From contig JAIGNY010001253.1 of the NCBI GenBank assembly GCA_020152595.1, positions 586,501 to 650,500 of the forward strand: DNA of 64,000 bases. The letters run 5' to 3'. This DNA is from Chiridota heheva. Lineage: Eukaryota; Echinodermata; Holothuroidea; Apodida; Chiridotidae. A program made the translations under genes and the position numbers. Shown piece by piece: positions 1-10,960 of this stretch. Under the pieces are notes generated by a model. It ran no database searches, was not told the origin of the DNA, and saw nothing but the letters and a program-made list of their open reading frames with translations. The first letter of the stretch is position 1. Each line of letters starts with the position of its first letter.

Positions 1-1020
1 TCAATAGATGAAACATTAATGTTCCAGAATGTCACATTTAAATCTTGTCAACCAGAGTATTTTTTCCCTGCAAAAAGAAATGGTAGCATCATAGATTAAA
101 GAGAAAAATAGAAAGCTTGATTAAAAGTAGAGATACTGTATCTAACAGAAGAGTTGAAAGAGGAGTTAAAATTTAATGATCCTAAGATAATTAAAGGGGT
201 AGATAAATTTCTGAAATATTTCATTTCATTCATTTATTTGTTTTCTTCACAACATATTGGCATATAATTACAGAGTTTTATTTACAAATCTATTATAAAA
301 TTTACAAAATATGTATATACAGAAGAATATATATGGTTGTAAAAGGAAGTGTTGTATAAAAACTCTGGTGAGCTTAACTGAATACAACACTCCCAAATTA
401 CATAACAAATTTGGTAGTACAAAACACCCCAGCAGATACAATCAAAGCCACGGGTCCCCATCCCACCCCACCCCCCAGGTAAAGTAATGATGTAAGTAAG
501 GATGTAAGTATTTAATAGTATGGGAATGATTAAAAACAAATCGATAGTTCATGATGCATTTACGCTTAAGGTTTTTTTCTCTAAAACAGACTAGGGATTT
601 GCAGCTTTGTACGTCACTTGAGAGGGATTCCAGGTATCAATTGCACGGTTGCACGAATTAAATCTTATAATGGTGGTGCCACAGGGAACACAGTGGATGT
701 TGTTTGATTGACATGTATTGTAGTTGTGCGTGTCTTTGTTTGTCCTAGACATCTTTATAAAAGGTGGCGGAAGATTCAAGATGGGAATACATTTTTTGGG
801 GGGGAAATAACTTCCTTAGAATTTTAGGGCCTTATGATGTCTAAAATGAGTAGCCTATGATAAAAAAAAAAAAATTCCAATAAAATCTTATTTTATTTTT
901 TATTTTGGAATTATCTCTAATAGTTTTTAAGTTAGGGCTGATCAAAGGTTGAGTACTTTTCAATATTTGAGCTGTCCATTTGAATTGCCAATGGTGATGT
1001 TATTTCTAGTTTTACTGGAG
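1..1020. other. Probable CERT intron sequence, no gene seen
   Basis: AT-rich sequence with short homopolymers. The short open frames here have no recognisable domain or splice support. It lies downstream of CERT exon 3 on the minus strand and is therefore probably intronic. Confidence 0.5.
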
Positions 1021-1200
1021 ATACAGTACTACATGGCACAATGGTCAAATCGACTGTGTGGAGTGTCCATCACAGGGTCCCGAGTTCAATCCTAGCTTGA
1101 TCTGCAACCAGTGTTCTGCAAGTGGTTTATTAAAGGTCACGTACGTCTTGATATAATACTCTTAGGGCTATTAGGACTTTAAACAACATTAAACAAGAAC
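1021..1200 (+). mobile_element. tRNA-derived SINE
   Basis: A Pol III box A (TGGCACAATGG, 1034-1044) and box B (GAGTTCAATCC, 1082-1092) lie at tRNA-like spacing. They are followed by a non-tRNA body and a tail rich in ATTAAACAA. This layout is typical of a tRNA-derived SINE; the parental LINE is not identified. Confidence 0.65.
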
Positions 1201-1619
1201 ACAGGGATTTAAGAGGAAGCATGGTATATGTTAGTTTTGTCTAAATTGCAGCTGCAGGTAAACTGGAACCATAACTTACACATCGAGTGAAGGTAGGCTG
1301 TAGGTAGGCTGTCCGCAGCCATTTGATAAGCCAGATGAGAGCACTGGATCTAATTAGATCTAAATAAACCAAATCTGGAAGCATTGTAAACAAGGGAGGT
1401 TCCAGTAAAACATCTGCATGATTTGGAAAGATGAGCATAGTCTTTTAAGTATTTGGGGGCCCTAGTAAGGCGGAACCAGATCAAATTCTTAAAGGGTATG
1501 GTAGGGCCAAAGTGGCACTTTGGTTTCCCCGGTATGGCATAAAATTGCACATCCCACAAAGGTGCGATATTGAAGGCCATCTCTAAAGGACAAAGCAGCA
1601 TCGGGCACATGATGTACCT

Positions 1620-1715
1620 CTTGAACAAATATGGTGAATGAAGACCTACAGAATATTGAACCTGGAACCTAAAGCTTGCCAAACTGACGCTATGACCGCT
1701 AGACCACAGAGGTCT
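1620..1715 (-). mobile_element. tRNA-derived SINE head
   Basis: On the minus strand, box A TGGTCTAGCGG (1706-1696) and box B GGTTCAATATTC (1662-1651) are separated by a normal tRNA distance. The box A text is close to tRNA-Asp/Glu-like heads. The body probably continues leftward to about 1450 but shows no clear end. Confidence 0.6.
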
Positions 1716-2029
1716 TGGAGTGAAATAAACAAAGTACAAAAAGCTTACAAACCTTTAGCTTGGGACTGCTGGGTCCATTTTGAAGAATGTAAGAATCTGG
1801 TTTTGGAGTTGTTCCTTCAAGTTCATCATCTAGGTCATTGTCAGCTGTACAAAGAACAAACAACATATCACATACCAAATATTATTCCTTTCATTGAAAA
1901 AGAAATCATTCAACCATAACCAAAAGGTTTTGTGGTTGCAATGCTTTTTCATCAGCTGGTTGATTTGCATAATTTTGATTAACTGTCATGTCATTGTATA
2001 TCATGAAATATTTGTTCCATTATATTTAT

Positions 2030-3497
2030 TCGTAAGCCACACCCACCACGATCAATAAAAATGTTGACAACATTAGCATTTGCACAATATTTAACAACAA
2101 CATCAAAGCAAGTATCATGCAAAAACGATTGCTCATTTATCCTTAGAATTTGTCAGCAAGCCCGACCCACTCATTAGCATTCATGACATCACTACCACAA
2201 CATTAGAACATACGTAACAAACCATGACCATATGTGTACCACGTTTAACATAAATCTGATACGCCGTTTATGGTGTTTACATCATTTAGCACTTTCATAT
2301 TAAGCCACACCCACCATGCATATTAATGACATCTGTGGATAACATAAGCATGTACACAATAACCAACAAAATTATCATGCGCAATATGATGCAAAACGGA
2401 CATAGTTGCTCATTTATCGCTTTTTCAAAATTTTCACTTTAAGCCTTGCCCACTTATTAATATGTATGAAATCACCCCTAAAACATTAGATCACATCTGC
2501 AGATCATGAGCTATCTGTGCACCATACATGATGTAAATCCAGTTCATAGTTTTTAAGATATTGTGTTTACTTGTACTTTTCGTTTTACAAAATCATATTA
2601 AGCCCCGCCCACTATGCATATTAATGAAATTCAATGTTTTTATACCATGAAAACATACACGCCAGCTAACATCATTTTTATACCAAATATGAACAAAACA
2701 GACATGTGATTGCCAAAATCAGAGCATTTTAAGATTTTTAAATTAACCTGCCTACTCATTAGTATGCATGATATCACTACCAAAAACAATAGGGCACATC
2801 TACAGACCATGGGCTATCTGTGTACCACATAATACATTACTCCAGTTTACTGCTCATGAAATACCATGTTTACAAGTTCTTTTCAGCAAAATCATATTTA
2901 GCCCTGCCCACTACGCATATATTAAGGACATGCAATACTTTTCATGTTTACAAAATGAACATGTACATACCAGCTAACAACCTAATTGGACCAAATATGA
3001 AACAAAACAGACATGCGTTGTTTAAATAAACATTTCAAGATTTTTACATTAAGCCCCACCTACTCATTAATATGCATGACATCAACATCAAAAAGAAAAG
3101 GACACATCTACAGACCATGGGCTATCTGTGTACCAAATATGACATGAATCCTGTTTACCATTCTTGAGATACTGTGTTTACAAGCTTTGAAAAAAAAAAA
3201 ATCATTTTAAGCCATTATGCATATTAATGAAATTCAATATTTTTATGTCATGAACATGTACACACCAGCTAACATCATAATTAGACCAAATATGAAACAA
3301 AACAGACATGTGGTTGTTAAAATATGAACATTTCAAGATTTTTACATTGAGCACTGCCTACTCATTAATATGCATGACATCACCATACAAAACAATAGGG
3401 CACATATACAGACCATGGGCTATCTGTGTACCACATACGACATGAATCAAGTGTATCATTCTTGAGATATAGCGTTTACAAGCTGGCCGTCACAAAC
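2030..3497. repeat. About 300-bp satellite, five diverged units
   Basis: Five units begin near 2033, 2304, 2610, 2900 and 3209, each with AAGCC(CC)GCCCAC followed by TATGCATATTAATGA. Each unit also carries ACCAGCTAACATCAT, AACAAAACAGACATG and ACCATGGGCTATCTGTGTAC. A second CCTACTCATTAATATGCATG block half-way through suggests each unit is itself an old dimer of about 150 bp. The array is cut at its right end by the hAT-like insertion. Confidence 0.85.
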
Positions 3498-3505
3498 ACA
3501 CATAC

Positions 3506-4506
3506 TAGAGCTGTAAACGTTTAGGGATTTTAGTAAACGTGTACACGCCGAAAAAAGCGAGCGCGTATCGTGTGCACGCGTTTAGTACTGTAATTTTTGG
3601 AAATACACCAAAATTGCTCCAAAACTACGAGGCAAAGTAAACAAAATCGTGCAACCAGTATGGCAAAAGTACTGACTCCATTGCCCAAATAGACGCTGAG
3701 TTTTGCTTTCCAAATCGTCAATAGTTTTTTTCCACAGTATAAATCATCATTTTTATGGAAATATGCATGGGAATTTAGTTTAGAAAGAACAGATAACTTC
3801 CTTTCAATGTCATTTAAACTCAACATCACGTAACTTTTGTTACCTATTCGCTACGGCTTTCAGAGTTCTTCTGTGAAAATCTTGCATACCAAGCCTATGA
3901 TATACCTCGCCGTAAAACATTTCAAAACTACGCCACCACAACCAGGAAGTTCTGAAATATCAGTCCTCTCGAAAAAATGGTCGCCATCTTTGCGACGCAT
4001 GCAGAATTTCAGCTCTCTTAAAACCTTTTTCTAGTTTGTTTATTTTTTAATATTTTTTCTTTTTTGCAAAATTCATTTGACTCATCAGGTAATATTTACA
4101 TTTAAATGTACTGATTGTCACGATTTAAGCATTTTTCAAGTGTTTTTGTTTTTAGCTTCACTGTGTACTGCTGCACATTCGCGGTGCATTTTACAAGTTA
4201 GATTAGGCCTACTCAGATTTTGGCGAAATCAAAGTGCATAATATCCCAATTCATTGGTGATTGTTACTGCGCATTTGTAATTCGCACATTTAAAGATGAT
4301 AATGCTAATCGGGTTAACAGTTTGTAAAAAGTCATTGATTGGAATTTTGTCAGCCGAATGTGTGTGTGATTTGAATCATGAATGACACATTGATTTTCAA
4401 CGGCAAGACTAACTATGAAAAACGATTACTCGCAATGAAGTATTTAGTAAACGTTTACAAGATTTGCAAGCGTGTAGCGTGTACACACTAAACGGTCACA
4501 GCTCTA
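3506..4506 (+). mobile_element. Non-autonomous hAT-like DNA transposon, copy 1
   Basis: The 1001-bp element begins TAGAGCTGT and ends CAGCTCTA as terminal inverted repeats. It is flanked by a perfect 8-bp target-site duplication, ACACATAC (3498-3505 and 4507-4514). Eight-bp duplications and this type of end are characteristic of the hAT superfamily. No transposase is encoded. The interior (about 3530-4440) is shared with the copy at 23162-24219 in inverse orientation and with part of 15176-15845. Confidence 0.88.
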
Positions 4507-4514
4507 ACACATAC

Positions 4515-5127
4515 ACATGCCATCATGACCGCAAACTGTAGGTTCCAGATGCTACGGCATTTGAACCAAAAATACAAAAGCTTGTTTTGTTTGGTGGTAC
4601 TTACTGTGGTCATTAGTGCCAGAGAGGTATACTTAAAGAAAGGTAATGCAGGTGTAAGGAAACAAACATTAAAGGAAATATATAAAAGAATGGTGCATTG
4701 AAGGAAGGAAGAAGAGCAGAGGTAGTAATCTCAGGTAATTTTTGTTTTGAAAGGAGAACGGATATAAGACTTTAATACAATAAGATAAATAGAGACAAGA
4801 CTTACAATAACAAGCTTGAAGACTGTACTTTTCCAAGGTGGAAATTGTACGATGTCGGGTTTGATGTTCCTTGAGGACTTATTTACCGATAAATGATCCA
4901 CAAAGTTGGGCAAATAGCAATACCACAACAATTTACTCTTTAAGAGAGTACTGAGCTCACTTTGTATGTTTAAACATTGAGTAACTGAAAACCAAAATAT
5001 CTACTGGTACCAGCTTTAATATGGAAATTAACAAGCTTTTGTTCTAGCATTGAAGTCTGCAAGACTGATACAAAGGAGCAAACGTTAAGACCTATGGACA
5101 GGTAGAGTCAACAATAAATCAAATGTA
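4515..5127. other. Unannotated AT-rich intron sequence
   Basis: No splice-supported exon, repeat or conserved motif was recognised in this stretch. Confidence 0.5.
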
Positions 5128-5348
5128 TTCGGCATTTTAACTTTTCGCAAAGAGTTGTTAATGAGTAGAATGGTTTGCCTGAGTGGATAGTTAGCTCCAA
5201 TTTTGTGCATAATTTCAAAGTCAACATTGATAAATTCTTTACTAACTTTGGGCATCTTTGATTTTTTTTTTTGTGGTAGTGTTAGTTTGGACTTTTTATC
5301 ACATTGACTAACCTTTCTCAGCCCGAAATCTTATGTTATGTTAAATTG
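5128..5348 (+). mobile_element. LINE 3'-end fragment (same family as 34960-35851)
   Basis: The text closely follows the last coding part and 3' end of the LINE at 34960-35851: CTTTTCGCAAAGAGTTGTTAAT, then TGGTTTGCCTGAGTGG, AGTCAACATTGATAA and a short repeat tail (TTATG)n. It is a heavily 5'-truncated copy in plus orientation. Confidence 0.75.
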
Positions 5349-5460
5349 TTTTAATAATTGATTGAACCATGTAAAATGCACAATTTCACACCAAAATCAG
5401 TTACAAATTGATCATACTACAGCTTATTGAAATTCCGATGCAAGTTTGTGATGTACAACA

Positions 5461-5660
5461 GGAACACATATATTGTAGTAAGAGGGGAGGGTATTGTCAC
5501 ATTACTGTAAGAGGGGGAGATGTGATCGCATAGCTGGAAGAGGAGGGGTAGGGTTTGTCACATTGCTGTAAGAGTGAAGGGTGTTGTCACATTGCTGTAA
5601 GAGGAAGGGGAGGGTATTGTCACATTGCTGTAGGAGGAAGGGGAGGGTACCCTGTTCAAA
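5461..5660. repeat. G-rich minisatellite, units of about 35-50 bp
   Basis: Irregular copies of a unit containing TTGTCACATTGCTGTAAGAG and GGAAGGGGAGGGTA repeat four to five times with length variation. Confidence 0.7.
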
Positions 5661-5718
5661 TTCCAGTTCAACTGGGTTGAACTGTTTTTTTTTAACTAGG
5701 TTAATGTAGAAATTGGAA

Positions 5719-5817
5719 CAACTGAGTTGAATTGGGTTGAACTAGGTTATCTACTTTGCCCTATTTGAACCCAGTTCAAACCAATTCAAACCTAGTTCAA
5801 CCCAATTCAACCTTGTT
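5719..5817. repeat. Inverted repeat made of GGTTGAA/TTCAACC words
   Basis: Arms at 5726-5748 and 5789-5811 are reverse complements (core ACCTAGTTCAACCCAATTCA). They are embedded in a wider 5650-5835 zone of short GTTGAA and TTCAAC words, so the whole stretch can fold back. Confidence 0.75.
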
Positions 5818-5854
5818 GAAAACTTCAAATGGGTTGAAGTGGAATTTACAGCAG

Positions 5855-6353
5855 GGATGCTCTGTATAAAACAATCAGTGTGCCATAATATGTACAGTAC
5901 TGTACGTACATGTACATATCTATAATATCAGAAAGGAGGAACCGCAATTCAGACTCATGCCCGTCCAATAAAAATTGGAAAGCTGCATAAACTTAAAGAT
6001 CTATGGATGGGTATCAACTTGAGCAGAAGAAAATATGCTATAAACCATGAAAATAGCTGTTCCATCAAATCAGAAAAATTGACCATTACAGCATTTTAAA
6101 TTTTTGGGCTTTATTATAATAAAATTATGCAAATTTAAATTTGTGATATCACATCAAGAATTTGAATTACTCCTTCACTTTTTCAGAAGATTACAGTGCC
6201 TGATTTGAAATTTTAACTTAAAAAGGAAAAAGTTTCATAAAACAATATATTTTTTGGTCATTGCTGTACCGTTTGTCTGATCTTATAGATATGTACATGT
6301 ACGTACAGTACTGTACATATTATGGCACACTGATTGTTTCATACAAAGCATCC
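5855..6353. mobile_element. Fold-back MITE with about 78-bp terminal inverted repeats
   Basis: The left arm 5855-5932 and right arm 6276-6353 are almost perfect reverse complements, starting GGATGCT(C/T)TGTAT and including AATCAGTGTGCCATAATATG and GTACAGTACTGTACGTACAT. The 340-bp centre is unrelated AT-rich sequence with no coding capacity. The target-site duplication is unclear. The long arms and lack of genes fit a fold-back or MITE-type element. Confidence 0.85.
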
Positions 6354-6371
6354 ATTTTGGAAAATGATGAA

Positions 6372-6803
6372 AATGAAAATTGCTTTATTTCAGGTACTGT
6401 ATGCAAACAGTAAATGAAAACCTGAAAACACCTCATGTGGCATGTGGAGATTTTCCTTAGATTGAAGAAACTCCAGAGCTGCGAAAAACATTAAAAGTTT
6501 GCAAATTTACTTTACATTGCAACAATGAAGACAAGTAAAGAGGCAAAAGATATTGAACGAGGGTGATTAACAGGGATAGCATTCCACGCTGTTCACACAA
6601 CAGAGGATATTGTGCACTGTAGTGTACCTCCTTGGTGTCTTATCATTATACTGGTGTGAATAGTCAGCTGTAGGTAATTATTTACACATCAGCATATATT
6701 TTCCAGATTTCACTGCAGATTTTCATGAAAATTGCTCTATTTCAGGTACTGTATGCAAACAGTAAATGAAAACCTGAAAACACCTCATGTGGCATGCGGG
6801 ATT
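6372..6803. repeat. Dispersed direct repeat, about 73 bp, two copies 355 bp apart
   Basis: Nearly identical blocks at about 6377-6449 and 6732-6803 contain ATTTCAGGTACTGTATGCAA, AACAGTAAATGAAAACCTGA and ACACCTCATGTGGCATG. Within each block TTTCAGGT...ACCTGAAA forms a small palindrome. They may be ends of one inserted segment or an old tandem duplication. Confidence 0.8.
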
Positions 6804-6929
6804 TTTGTGCTCTTCAAGACTGCCAAATATCAGAAGTCTTTGGTTAAAAACCTCTGACTAGATACAATTAAAAATGGAAGACAAAAGTTAACAGAAAATT
6901 TCCATTATATAACTTCAACTTCGTGGAGC

Positions 6930-7327
6930 TAAAGATGGCATCCCACACGGCATCCTATGTCCCACATGGCATCCCATGTCCCACATGGCATCCTGCCCCT
7001 TGTCCCAAATGACATCCCATCCCATGTCCCACATGGCATTCCACCATATGTCCCACATGGCACTCCACCATGTCCCATATGTCCTCCTAGCCTATGTCCT
7101 ACATGTCCTCCCACCCTATGTCCCACATGTCCTCCCAACCTATGTCCCACATGTCCTCCCACCCTATGTCCCACATGTCCTCCCACCCTATGTCCTTCCA
7201 CCCTATGTCCTCCCACCCTATGTCCCACATGGAATCCCACCATATGTCCCACATGGCATCCCACCATATGCCCCACATGTATCCCACCCTATGTTCCACA
7301 TGGCATCCCACTTTATGTCCCATATCA
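6930..7327. repeat. 19/24-bp minisatellite array (segment 1)
   Basis: Tandem copies of ATGTCCCACATGGCATCCCA with an optional 4-5-bp CCNTA insert give 19- and 24-bp units. Units between 7080 and 7220 drift to ATGTCCTCCCACCC. All frames stay open through the array because the unit lacks stops; this is not evidence for a protein. The array is interrupted at 7335 by a transposon and resumes at 8277. Confidence 0.93.
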
Positions 7328-7334
7328 GTGGCTT

Positions 7335-8276
7335 TCAGCATTTGACAAACCGCCTGTCCGGACGCCCGGGACAACTAATATTTATGTCCGGGCAAATTGA
7401 TTTACAAGTCAATATGCCCGCCAGGCAACCATAAATTGATTCAAACTAACACAGTGAATTTCTCTTTAGAAACTTAATTCATTACACAGATTATACTTAC
7501 TACAATGTAACTGATGGAAATGCCCAGAATATTACTTCAATCAGACTTATATTCAAAATATTTTGTCATCTTATTAAATGATCTTAAACCTCGCCATAAC
7601 AACATACATGTATAACACGCACCCATATATACAATGTAAACATATATCGCACACACACAAAACATATAATGTACAGGTATATAATCCAGGCCACCAAAGC
7701 TGGTTGAACATGTAAGCAATGCATGCTGTTTGACTCGCAAGGCTTGCTTCTTTCAACCAATCATATCTAGCGTAAAAAAACTCATGCATATTTATATCCA
7801 GTAACTGTTTCTTGCCTAAGTCCATTCTGCTGTGTTAATGCACCACACGCAATGGGTCCAATACCCGTTCCTTGTACACATACAGTATCGTACAGGGCAT
7901 ACCGACGCTGCGCTGTATACTGTACTGTTACATGGTAAACTTGACCTGCTTTTGCCATGCCATTTGTTTACGCAAAAGTTTATTGAACTTTCTTGTTTCA
8001 TTTTTTGTTTTCTGGAGCCTGTTATTGCTTTATATTTGTAGAGGATACATGGATTACAATTTCCACTGGTTTTTTGGTAAGTGTAAGAGTCTTTTATTAT
8101 ATATACAGCATTCTCAGTAAATATCGCCATAAGAAATATTTTACCATAACGCGCATCACCTAGTACAATATTATCATGATCATTGTCGGACAAGTGCCTT
8201 TTGCTCCCGACAAACATTTCTGCGCATGTGTCTGCCCGGCAGGGAAGTGAATTTTTGGACAATTTGTTGAACGTTG
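7335..8276. mobile_element. 942-bp TIR element inserted in the minisatellite
   Basis: The minisatellite text CAGTGGCTTCCCA (intact at about 8700) is split here. GTGGCTT occurs on both sides (7328-7334 and 8277-8283), a 7-bp duplication, or 8 bp with one mismatch. Weak inverted ends (TCAGCATTTGACAAA and TTTGTTGAACGTTG) and the duplication length suggest a decayed hAT-like element. The subterminal DNA is GC-richer (TGTCCGGACGCCCGGGAC). A 163-codon minus-strand open frame inside has no recognised domain. Confidence 0.75.
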
Positions 8277-9058
8277 GTGGCTTCCCACTCAATGCCCCAC
8301 ATGGCATCCCACCTTATATCCCACAATATTTTCCACATGATATCCCTCTCCATGTCCCAATGACATTCTACTTTATGTCACACAAGGCATCACATACCAT
8401 GTCCCACATGGCCTCCTACCCTACGTCCTACATGGTCTCTTACTCTATGTCACAAATGGCACCCCACCCTATATCACACTCTTTGCCACCTGCGGCATCC
8501 CACGTCCCTCATGGCATTCCACCATGTGTCCCACATGGCATTCCACCATGTGTCCCACATGGCATTCCACCATATGTCTAACATGGCATCTCACACTATG
8601 TCTTACATGGCATCCCAACCTATGTCCCATATTGGATCCCACCATGTCCCACATGGCATCCCTCCGTATGTTCCACATGGCATCCCACCTTTTGTCCCGC
8701 ATCAGTGGCTTCCCATCCAATGTCCCACATGGCATCCCACCTTATATCACACTCTGTGCCACTTGTGGCATCCCACCCCATGTCCCACATGGCATCCCAC
8801 CTTATGTCCTACACTGAAGCCCACAATATGTCCCACGTAACATCCCATTCCATGTCTCTCATTGCATTCCATCATATGTCCCACATGGCATTCCACCATA
8901 TGTCGCTCATTGGACCTCAAAATATGTCCCATATGACATCCCATTCCATGCCCCACATGGTATTCCACTGTATGTTCCACATGGAATTCCACCATATGTT
9001 CCACATGGAATTCCACCTTGTCCCACTCTATGTTCCCCATGGCGTCCCATCCGATGTC
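8277..9058. repeat. 19/24-bp minisatellite array (segment 2)
   Basis: Same unit family as at 6930-7327, about 35 degenerate copies, with repeated landmarks such as ATCAGTGGCTTCCCA and ACTCTGTGCCACTTGTGGCA that suggest an older higher-order duplication within the array. Confidence 0.92.
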
Positions 9059-9742
9059 CAGACTTGCCAACCTTTAGGATCACCAAACTGTATTCTGGAA
9101 CTACAAAAGTTGAATTTTTGATAAAAAAAACTGTACTCTTCAAACAGAATGTACAAAACAAAGGTTTACTGTAGCTGCAAAGAAATTACCATTACAAAAG
9201 CCATATTTAAACATTAATATCACTCACAAAATTACCGATTAATACAAATTACAACATGCTTGAAACACTGTTAAAACTGTGTGTATTACAATTTACACAT
9301 GTAACATTAGTTGCCGGACCACATGTTTCGTTTGTATATGGGCACCGTGACAATCACTCATCTCTCATATGCAACGTTCTGATTGGCTACACTCGGACGA
9401 AAAATTGTTGTTTACATGCCATGCACCAATCACGGATGCCCTAGCTTAAGGTAGGTTGCCTTATGCATAATCAACTTGTAGTCTACACTTTTTGGCGGCA
9501 GCCGCAAATGAATCTGATCTGAATCGGTTAAGTCAGGAAAAATCATTGAGAGGACATGAACGCCAACCGAACGTAAAAAGTATGAGTAAAAAAACCAAAA
9601 CAAAACAAAAAAACAATTATAATAATAATAGTAATAAAAATACAAATAAATAAATCGTATTCTGGTGCCAAAAAACGTACAATCGTATTCTCAACATTTT
9701 CCCGTATTAAATACGGCAAAATCGTACTAGTTGGCAGGTCTG
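9059..9742. mobile_element. 684-bp TIR element inserted in the minisatellite
   Basis: Ends CAGACTTGCCAAC and GTTGGCAGGTCTG are inverted repeats, and minisatellite continues directly on both sides. Subterminal regions share ACTGTATTCTGG/TCGTATTCTGG. No transposase is present. A LINE 3'-end fragment is nested inside at about 9480-9600. The target duplication is not exact. Confidence 0.72.
9480..9600 (-). mobile_element. LINE 3'-end fragment nested in TIR element
   Basis: On the minus strand it reads ACTCATACTTTTTACG, then GTTGGCGTTCATGTCCTCTC and a tail of GATTCAGATCAGATTCAT. It matches the 3' end of the LINE at 54180-55250 and the 75-bp insertion at 57465-57539. Confidence 0.78.
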
Positions 9743-10147
9743 CATGTCCCACATTGGATCCCACATGGCATCCCTCCCTATGTTTCACATGGCATCCCTC
9801 CCTTTGTCCAAAATGGCATCCCATCTGATGTTCTGTATCAGTGGGGTTTCCCACTCGATGTTCCACATGGTATCCCACCTCATGTCCCACATTGATCCCA
9901 TCATGTATCTCACATGGTATCCCTCCCCATGTCCCAATGACATCCAACTTTATGTCCCACATGGCATGACATCCCATGTCCCCCACCCTATGTCCCATCA
10001 GATATCCCACATGGCTCTCACCCCATGTTTCACATGACATCCCATCCGATTTCCAACATGACATCCCATCCTATGTCACATGTGGCATCCCACCCCATGT
10101 CCCACATAGTATCCCATCCGATGTCCCACATGGCATCCCACCCTGTT
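9743..10147. repeat. 19/24-bp minisatellite array (segment 3)
   Basis: Continuation of the same array after the TIR element, ending in ACATGGCATCCCACCCTGTT and passing into the right flank of the composite repeat. Confidence 0.92.
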
Positions 10148-10960
10148 CATAGGCTCCATTTACAGTCGTCTCATTCTAGTTATCAGTCCCTGATTGAGCA
10201 TACTAATTTTGAAAGTCTGTCAGCTCATATAATAAGTATGCAAATGAATAAAATAAAGGCTGAGTCAAATAATGCCTAAAATAGCCCTTAGTGCATACCA
10301 TATGGTATATATTCCAACCTATGTCCCACATAGCTCCCACCCATGTCCCACATAGCATCCCTCCCTATGTCCATATGTAGTCACATCCTGTCGTACTCCC
10401 TGACTGAGCATACTAAGTATAAAAGTCTTGTCAGTTCATATACTGTAGCAACCTTATGCAAATGAACACAATAATAAAGGTGGAGTTTAAAAAGGTGGGA
10501 GTTTAATATTCATGCCTGATACAGCAGTTGGTGCACAAATATTTTGAAGAATTTTAAGGATTTTAAACCTCAAGAGTTATGAGAGGCGCTTGAGGATCTC
10601 TGAAGAATATTCAGTGGAAAATTTTAACATCTTAGTTATCTTCTAAGGAAATATCAAATGTTTCGTACACTTTTTAAGGAAACTAGTTTTCAACTTACTG
10701 TATCTAAGTGTTTCTAAAAAACTTTAACGGTTAGGTTTGGTTGGTTGATGTTTAACGCACTACGACAAACTTTAACATTTTTGAAAGGAAGTTCCAGCCT
10801 TCCATGAGGATATCTAAACAAACTTTAACTTTTTCTAAAGAATTCTGAAGAAGCTTTAACATTTTCTGAGGAGTTTTCAGAAAACTTTTAAAATTTCTGA
10901 GGAAATCTCAGGAAAAACTGTGGACGGCCGAATGGCCGGACAGACGTAATTGCAATTACA
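10148..10960 (+). repeat. Right flank of the minisatellite-bearing dispersed repeat, copy 1
   Basis: This segment is shared with 40990-41715 along most of its length: CTCATTCTAGTTATCAG, CTGATTGAGCATACTA, ATGCAAATGAATAAAAT, ACTCCCTGACTGAGCATACT, AGGCGCTTGAGGATCTCTGA and AATCTCAGGAAAAACTGTGG. It holds a short minisatellite stub at 10315-10375. Parts also match 47306-47665 and 62300-62415 in inverse orientation. No coding capacity was seen. Confidence 0.82.

Noticed and set aside
1021..1100. Functional tRNA gene
   Set aside because: Boxes A and B are present but the arms do not pair as a tRNA; a SINE head is more likely. The same applies to 1640-1712 and 59215-59280.
6929..7434. Overlapping long open frames on both strands
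   Set aside because: They are translations of a stop-free 19/24-bp minisatellite (SHMASHPM-like repeats); no splice context or domain.
7816..8307. 163-codon minus-strand frame
   Set aside because: Lies inside the 942-bp TIR element and runs into minisatellite; no domain recognised.
8183..9161. Several open frames of 80-140 codons
   Set aside because: Same minisatellite, all frames open; repetitive His/Met/Pro text only.
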